Assembly: GCA_022478985.1 (NCBI GenBank)
Contig: JAKSZP010017458.1
Span: forward strand, 1 to 64,000
Direction: 5' to 3'
Origin: Massospora cicadina
Lineage: Eukaryota; Entomophthoromycota; Entomophthoromycetes; Entomophthorales; Entomophthoraceae
DNA length: 64,000 nt
In this document: positions 57,882 through 64,000 of the stretch, one piece after another
Position numbering within the stretch: position 1 is the stretch's first letter
Layout: each line of letters opens with the position of its first letter
Notes under the pieces: model-generated
Told to the model about the DNA's origin: nothing
Database searches by the model: none
What the model saw: the letters and a program-made list of their open reading frames with translations, nothing else
Program-made: the position numbers and the translations under genes

Positions 57882-58190
57882 GGTCAATACATTGAGGCAA
57901 TGAATACTGCCAATCTCATTAACAAAGAAAACCCACAACTATACCTCTTTATGCCTCATGTCACTGATGCTCCTACCCCAATGACGTCCGCCATTATCTA
58001 CCAGCTAAAGTGGTCGCTGGACAAAAGTTTACCCGAAGCTTCCTCAACTTCTGATATGGCTTCCTAGGCTGTTAACTGGGGCGCCATAGTAGGAATTTTT
58101 TATTATTAATAATCCTTTTATTTGGCCCATTTGCAATTAAAGATTCATGGCGGCTTCTCCTTTTGGGTTGGGTACCACTAGAGCTAAAAA
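57882..58190 (+). mobile_element. P4: 5'-truncated retroposed copy of a P3-type element
   Basis: 309 bp colinear with P3 from about 56421 to its 3' end. The encoded C-terminal domain is still open: NTANLINKENPQLYLFMPHV and DAPTPMTSAIIYQLKWSLD, ending SDMAS exactly as in P3. The 3' UTR ends gggttgggtaccactagagc plus taaaaa. Perfect 14-bp duplications flank it. 5' truncation plus a TSD of this length plus a short A tail is the usual footprint of target-primed reverse transcription, so the P family moves through RNA. Confidence 0.88.
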
Positions 58191-58204
58191 AATAAGAGAT
58201 GAAG
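58191..58204. repeat. Target-site duplication of P4, right copy
   Basis: aataagagatgaag is identical to 57868-57881, directly after the A-tail. The stretch from here to 58535 shows no recognisable gene. Confidence 0.9.
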
Positions 58205-58534
58205 AGCTACTGCATAATTATCATAGATAAAAAGACAAACCTTTTAGTGGTAATATATAATTTTATTAGCTGTGTGACCAAAAGCTCATATTAATTAATC
58301 AAACCTTACCTACATATTAGTGAAAATTTAAGACAAATTAAAATCATACTGGATGTCTGGACAAACCAATTATAACAAGGAACATGCTGAAAGATTTTCG
58401 CTTTTTACAAAAAGTGAGATTTTGTGAACCCACCAAACTTAATTACCACGTACTTAGTAGTTTTAAGGTTTTTTTGAAAATTTTATCCAAATCTTTAAAA
58501 ACTTATCACCATGAAATTAGTTGTGTCAGGTAGG

Positions 58535-61500
58535 TTAGAACTCACCACTAAAAATATTGGAGAGGCTGCAGTTACCTTTTGAGGGCTCTCTCATCAATCC
58601 TTGGATTTTGTCAGATTTAGAGTTAAATTGACAGTCAAGGCCGAGAAAAATATCACTAGCTGTGAAATCACCTTCCGCTCTTGGATCTGATTTCACTCTT
58701 CCAGATGGTACATCACTCAAAGCAAAATTTTTGTGGGGGACGGGCAGCTTTTATGGCTGCCAGAGAGGCTTAGGGGTAGGACCTACAGCGTCAGGAAACC
58801 TTTTGTGGAAATTGTGCATCAAATCTTTGGCATTAACGCAGTCTCTATAGGTCAATCTGTTCTCAGTTATGTCATAGCACTTCCAGGAAACCAGATATTT
58901 CAGGCAGCAACAAGATAGGAGGGGTTATTGATAGCATTAATTTTATATTGTGGCTCACCATCTACAATCACCAACTCTGGGTGCAAAGGCGTAGGGCCAT
59001 TATTTGGGGTCTGGAGACAATTGTGGAGTGTGCTGAAGTCTTTTGATGTTGGAAGGTAGATCTATTTGATAAGCTACAGGGCCAACCTTTCAGATGATAT
59101 TAAAATAAAACAACGCGCTTAAGACATAATTTGCAACATGGTTGCTCCAAATGCAGGTTCTTGAAGGTAGCCTTAACTAAGTCTGTTGCAATTTGAGGTT
59201 TTGACAAACCATAGGAAATCAACTACAGCCGTTATCTCCTGGCACATATAGACTTACTTTCCCCTCTTCACAATTATCAGTTTTTTAATGCATATCAATT
59301 CCTATCAATATATGCCATCATATATCTTGCTAACATTTTTGGGCTGAGCATAATTATTTTTTATTTATTATATGATACCAATTTATAGTTTATTGATTCT
59401 TCTTTGATAATCTGAAAAATATTTTGCTAGCTTTCTCTCTCAACCTAATATCAATATTTACAAATTTACTATGTCATATCTTGATTATTTATATTCTCTT
59501 GTGTATGGCAGATCAATTAGTGTTAATTTGCTGATAGGTATTTTAGAAACTATTTTGCTAGTAGTTTCGCCTGCCCAAAAATAGTAAATCTGATTAACTT
59601 TTTGCTTCTAGTTCCAGAGGATTTTTTTCTAACCGCTCTTTGATTGGATGGCCACCTTCCTTAAAGCTTTCTGTTCTCATCAGTCATATTTACCCAAACA
59701 ATTATGGTGGATCAGTACTGGTTATCTCTGTAAATTTTTTTAAAATTTATCTCATTTTTTTCATCCCATATATCCCTATCAATAGTCTGTAATTGTAATA
59801 ATGACGTTAAACAGATATTTTCCATAATGCTAACAAGGTTGGACAGGCCACATAAAAAAATGTGCCTGACCTTTGAATTTAAAAGTCAGGCTTCAGAGAT
59901 TTTAATCCACATGGTATTAAAAGACCTAAGCAAGAAACTCCAGAAGTTTTGGGAGTTGTGAGAAAAGCTGATGAACATAATACCAGGATTAAAATTTGTT
60001 GGCCTCACTCTGGAATAAGTAAGCAACACAGAAACACACCACCTGAAATTGTTTAGTTCTGATGGGCTGAGAACTTATCTTTACATCAGATCCCTTATGC
60101 TGGCAATACATCATGAGATTAGAATTTGTTGGAGGATCATTTCAATAGAGGTTTTTTTATTAATCTTTGATTTCTTTTTGAGTTATAATGTCTTCATAAA
60201 GTATATCATTTTTAGTGTCAATTTCTTCTGTGCATTCTCGCCCAGTTGCAACTAAAATTTCAATAAGTTAACCTGGCTTATAATTAGGCCCCACACTGCA
60301 TTTGATTTTAAGTGTATGCTTTGTAGACTCTTAAAGAATCAAAGTTTTTATTTACCGCCTGATAAATGACTCCTAATTCTTTTGTGCGTTCATTTTCAGC
60401 TACTACTATTGACATTAGTCTTGGACTTATGGTAAAGTTAGGATTATAGCCATAGTTTTAAGGAAGATGAAGTGCTCGTTAAGGTGTGGGTCAGGCTATT
60501 ATATAAGAATTGCTCATGTGGTAGGTGAGAGACCTAATTTTCTTGTTAAGCGTAGAAGTAGATAAAAAGGAACTGCTCTAAACTTTGACTTACCCCATAT
60601 TTCTGTCCATTTGCCAGAGGATGGAGGGCTGTGGAGTGGCAGGGGCAGATTCTTAAAATTGACAACTAAGCTTATGAGAACTGGGCTGTAAATTGGGGCT
60701 GTAGTCACCATTGATCTCTTTCAGAATGGCATTTAGGAAGATGAGGTCAATGAGCATGTGGGCAGTTTGTACAGACGTAATAGTGGTGTTACAGGGGTTA
60801 AATTAGGCTACCTTGGTAAATCAATTAGCCACTACGATATCAACATCATAACCAGGAACAGAATTTTTTTTAATAAATATATAAGTCTACATATATCAAT
60901 ATCTTAAGCCTTTGGTAGTTTGATGGGTACCAGAAATCCAGAAGTCCTTTGGCGGCTGGGTTTTGACCAATTACATGTTTAGCATAATTTTTTGAATTTG
61001 GTAACCTATGAGGCTAGACCCTTCCAGCTGTAGAATCTTCAGACTATATCAAAAGCCTTATTTATACCAGTTTGGCTAGTGGCGGAGGGTGGGTCATGGC
61101 CTCGCAGATCACATCTTCGCTCAATAGCCTGGATGGGACCCACCATCTACTTGGTGGAGTATGACTCCATCAAGTAGATGATAGTCCTTTTATATTAATC
61201 TGCATTTCTTTGGCAGGCTTTTTTATCTTTGAGTAGTCAGTCAACAGTTGATGAGATAGTATGACTTGATATGGGGTGTCCACATCCCCAATTTGGGGTT
61301 CCTTAGCAAGTATTATGGTGGATTGTCATAGGCCATATTTCACCTGTTCCAGATTTATTACCACTTGGGTAACGTGGGCTTCAACCAAAATGTGTCAGGA
61401 GAAAAGGCAGGGTTTTATGAGAGGGCGTCAGGCATCAAGTTATTAAGTCCTTTTTTTATGAAGTCATACTGGAACTGAAAATGTTTAGAGGTCTCCAGCC

Positions 61501-61800
61501 ACCTGGACTGATGGGATGTCAAATTCTGAGTGGAGCGTAGTATGTTTAGTCTTAAGGTTTGTGCAGATGGCAAAAGCCCATAATTTATCATGTAAACTCT
61601 GGTGCCAGTGCTGTACAGCTTCAACAACTACAAGTAGTTCCTTGTCATAGGTAACACAGTTAAGCTGAGCCAGGGACATCTTCTTAGAGATATAAGCAAA
61701 GGAAAACTTTTGTCTTTCATCTCCTTCCTGCAACAAGACTGCTCCCACTGCAATGTTAGACAAATCTGTGGCAACAATGATATACTGTTTTGGATATGAA
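58535..61800 (-). pseudogene. Chromovirus G6 pol, 3' part (RNase H, integrase, chromodomain), decayed
   Basis: A second chromovirus lineage. From the right on the minus strand, RNase H: SNIAVGAVLLQEGDERQKF, SLAQLNCVTYDKELLVVVEA (61763-61620), then LETSKHFQFQYDFIKKGLNN and PDALS (61500-61415). Integrase core: PQFTAQFS-like residues, then ALHPLANGQ and QSLEQFLFIY (60700-60540; catalytic region damaged). Integrase C-terminus: KVGPVAYQIDLPSNIKRL (about 59085-59030). Chromodomain: PELVIVDGEPQYKINAINN and KYLVSWKCYD, with DLMHNFHKRFPDAVGP (58985-58770). The distance between integrase core and chromodomain is about 0.6 kb too long; 59200-60400 contains AT-rich unassigned sequence, probably an insertion. 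The RNase H is cut at 61800 by LTR element G5. Confidence 0.85.
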
Positions 61801-62138
61801 TGTGTCTGGAAGTTTCAAATTACACTTCCAATGAGGCAGGTTTTAAAGTTACACTGAGAGGATTCTCCAAAAAGGTGATAAAATTAGATGAAAATACAGG
61901 TTATAATTCGTCTCAACTTTTATTATGAAAAGAGGGAATATGTATAGGCTTTGTAACGGCTCATAATCTATCAGAGCAAATTAATCTCTGCGCAATCAAA
62001 TCTTCAATCAATTGATTGGGATGAGATTAATTATCAAATTTGATAGATTGAGATATATTACTTACTCCTTCTGATGATGCTGGGGGAATTGAAAGAGTAA
62101 AAGTTTCAAAAATAATAGAATTTGGCAAAATTCCAAAA
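61801..62138 (-). mobile_element. 3' LTR of Gypsy element G5 (G2 family)
   Basis: On the minus strand it follows a gggggg polypurine tract (62141-62150), starts at about 62138 with eroded TG and ends CCAGACA at 61801. Blocks such as gatttgattgc and a final aacttccagaca match the G2 LTR (20752-21071, aatatctgaca). Immediately beyond 61801 the RNase H of G6 resumes, so G5 integrated into G6. Confidence 0.75.
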
Positions 62139-62140
62139 CT

Positions 62141-64000
62141 TCCCCCCCAAGACTTGATCACAGTGGAGGGTGACTTCTTAAAAACCTACGATGAATATGA
62201 TTTACCACTATACCAGTATCAATATGAACAATCAAATACTCTAGTCCTTTTCAAAATATAACTTGATAGGGACCAGACAATTAGTTCCTAACTTTTCAGT
62301 TCGCCCACTAGACTTAGAATGATAGTACATAACGTAATCCCCAATCTGGTCTTAAGGTAAGGCAGGTTTGTGTTGATTACTCCTTTAAGTCTCTCTTCAA
62401 GTGGTTGTTTTAATTGATTTCATTGCTTCAGATTGAAGACGGATAATCTCATCAGCCAGATTCCTCATAATTAAATCAGAATTTTCTGGAAAGCTTTACT
62501 CAAAAATTGTCTTAAGACTAGAAGGGACTGAAGGATACCGCCCATATATGCACTTAAAAAAGTACATCTTGACAATGTTATGATAGCTTATCTGATAAGC
62601 AAACAAGCTACTACGCAAATAAAAATTCCACAGAGTTGGATCAGTGGATGCCATCTTCCTTAGAATTGAGACTATGGTTCCATTAACTCGTTTAATGGCC
62701 TATGTGTAGGTAGATTATAGGGGACAACAAATCGCTGAGCAGTGTTAAATAATTTGGATAACTCCTGTATAAGTTGCGAGGCGAAGTTAGTCACATTATC
62801 TGACATAAGGACCTTGGGACACCCATGTTGAGAAATTATATGTTGGTATATGAATAGCGCTGTAGTTTTAAACGAGGGGGTAGCTATGGAAATGGCCTCA
62901 ACCCATTTAGTTAAATGGTCAGCAGCTATGTTGATATACTGATGTCTGTGCAATCCTTGAAGAAAAGGACCTACAACGTTAATGCTAACTACCTCAAAGT
63001 CCTTAGTTGGTGGTATAAATTGATGTTAATAAAGTAGGGTTAGTAGTTCCATGGTGTTTACAAATAAGACATGAGGTAAGGGTTTCTTGGATGAACTCAG
63101 TCATATTGTTCCAATAGTATCGAGTTTTCAACCATTCTTGAGTCTTCTTTAAGCCACTATGACCAACTTGTTCGTGAACTTCCACTACAGCGTGAAATCT
63201 AGAGTTGGGATGAAGAAAGGACAACCACTTGGATCTAAACTTCTTATACAAAGCTCCATCCCAAATCATAGTATCTTTGGTAATTGATTTTAGAAAGGCT
63301 CGATCCTCTTCAGTTTCTCAATCCCACAACTCATTTCGTCCAATATGGTTATATAAGCGTTCTTCCTTATCTAGTTCCAAAGTCAGAACAGGCAATTGGG
63401 ACAGACCATCAGCATTTTGATGTTGAGCACCTGAATGATGAACAATGAAGAAATTGTAATTTTGCAACCTTAAATCCCAATGGGCCAATCTCCCATCAGG
63501 ATCCTTCATGTTCTGCAACCATTTTAAGGAAGAATGGTCAGTAATCACAGTGAAATGGTTACCATATAAGAAGGGACGGAAGTGCTTGTTTGCTAATATT
63601 ACAGCCAAACACTTCCAATCAGTGACACTGAAATTCCTTTCAGCCTTTGAAAAAGTCTTACTACAGAAAGCGATGGGAAGATCATTATTCTCTTCATCAC
63701 ACTGGGATAGATAGCCCCAATAGCGACATTGTTGGCATCAGTATGTAAAAAAAGGCTTGTCAAATTGGGGATGAATTAGAACAGGTGCTTTGATTAAAGC
63801 AGTATGTAGAGAATTAAATGACTGTTCTTGAGCTGATCTCCTCTTGAAGGGCACTCCCTTTTGCAATAGGTGGAATAAGGGTTCAGCAATATCAGCAAAG
63901 TTGGGTAATAAATTGCCAGTAATACCCAACCATGCCGAGAAAGACTTAAATCCCAAAAAGATGTTGGAGGAGGCATTTTTTGGATGGCTTGAATTTTGTC
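62141..64000 (-). pseudogene. Gypsy element G5 pol (RT end, RNase H, integrase), decayed, cut by window edge
   Basis: Close relative of G2. From the right on the minus strand, RT end: LLPNFADIAEPLFHLLQKG and ALIKAPVLIHPQFDKPF (63920-63745). RNase H: KHFRPFLYGNHFTVITDHSS, NMKDPDGRLAHWDLRLQNYN, HHSGAQHQNADGLSQLP (63590-63390). Integrase zinc finger: EVHEQVGHSGLKKTQEWL, RYYWNNM and SCLICKHH (63180-63050). Integrase core: DHLTKWVEAISIA, HGCPKVLMSDNVTNFASQLI and a PLNELM segment (62920-62680). The integrase C-terminus is eroded towards the polypurine tract near 62145. Frameshifts separate all domains. Confidence 0.9.

Noticed and set aside
1..64000. CRISPR arrays, bacterial operons or prophage
   Set aside because: No regularly spaced repeats or prokaryotic gene sets were seen. 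The protein content is exclusively eukaryotic retroelements and mariner.

Overview
The window is eukaryotic and consists almost entirely of transposable-element remains. No host gene, tRNA, rRNA, CRISPR array or bacterial-type operon was recognised. The contents are nested, mutated retrotransposons: Ty3/Gypsy elements (two with chromodomains), five near-full-length APE-type LINEs with two ORFs each, a palindromic mariner derivative, and a low-copy family of ORF1-only retroposons that I could not match to any element type I know by name. The mix of chromoviruses with fungal-looking LINE reverse transcriptases (PDGIPYEFYKK, GLRQGDPLSPLLYNF, FADD) in AT-rich, heavily decayed DNA suits a large TE-bloated genome, perhaps an early-diverging fungus. 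The mariner motif (YSPDLA) is of the type common in animals. The organism assignment is inference only.

Layout, left. 1-10077 is the pol gene and 3' LTR of a chromovirus (CV1); a LINE (L1, minus strand) sits inside the LTR with a visible target-site duplication (TSD). 10226-10778 is a mariner snapback element. 10845-12757 and 18668-21071 look like the two halves of one Gypsy element (G2), separated by unassigned sequence that itself carries LINE L2 (13310-18533, perfect 14-bp TSD). 21305-23488 is a second copy of the chromovirus end plus LTR (CV2). 23500-26380 is a third Gypsy lineage (G3). 27323-32606 is LINE L4, with a perfect 17-bp TSD and the only long intact ORF in the window (ORF1, 496 aa).

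Layout, right. 33310-35130 is the first ORF1-only retroposon (P1), followed at once by LINE L5 (35172-40409). From 40480 to about 53520 one minus-strand Gypsy element (G4) can be followed as integrase, RNase H, RT, protease and probable gag, interrupted by LINE L3 (43427-49757) and by retroposon P2 (50890-52810). L3 is itself interrupted by a solo chromovirus LTR flanked by the 5-bp duplication ATAGC. P3 (53690-56728) and its short 5'-truncated daughter P4 (57882-58190, perfect 14-bp TSD) follow. The right edge holds a second chromovirus lineage (G6, minus) whose RNase H is split by a G2-family element (G5) that runs off the window.

How the parts interact. The P family resembles the LINE ORF1 protein (DLGF/EADA segment, LPT-LPPK segment, CCHC knuckle, F-x-WG) but shows no endonuclease or RT. 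P1 and P2 end in the same ~32-nt tail as the family-B LINEs, and P4 has the signature of target-primed reverse transcription. This suggests ORF1-encoding non-autonomous elements mobilised in trans by LINEs (comparable in concept to mammalian HAL1). A second result is a short RNA hairpin enclosing the ORF2 start of the family-A LINEs, whose stem shows compensatory base changes between copies.
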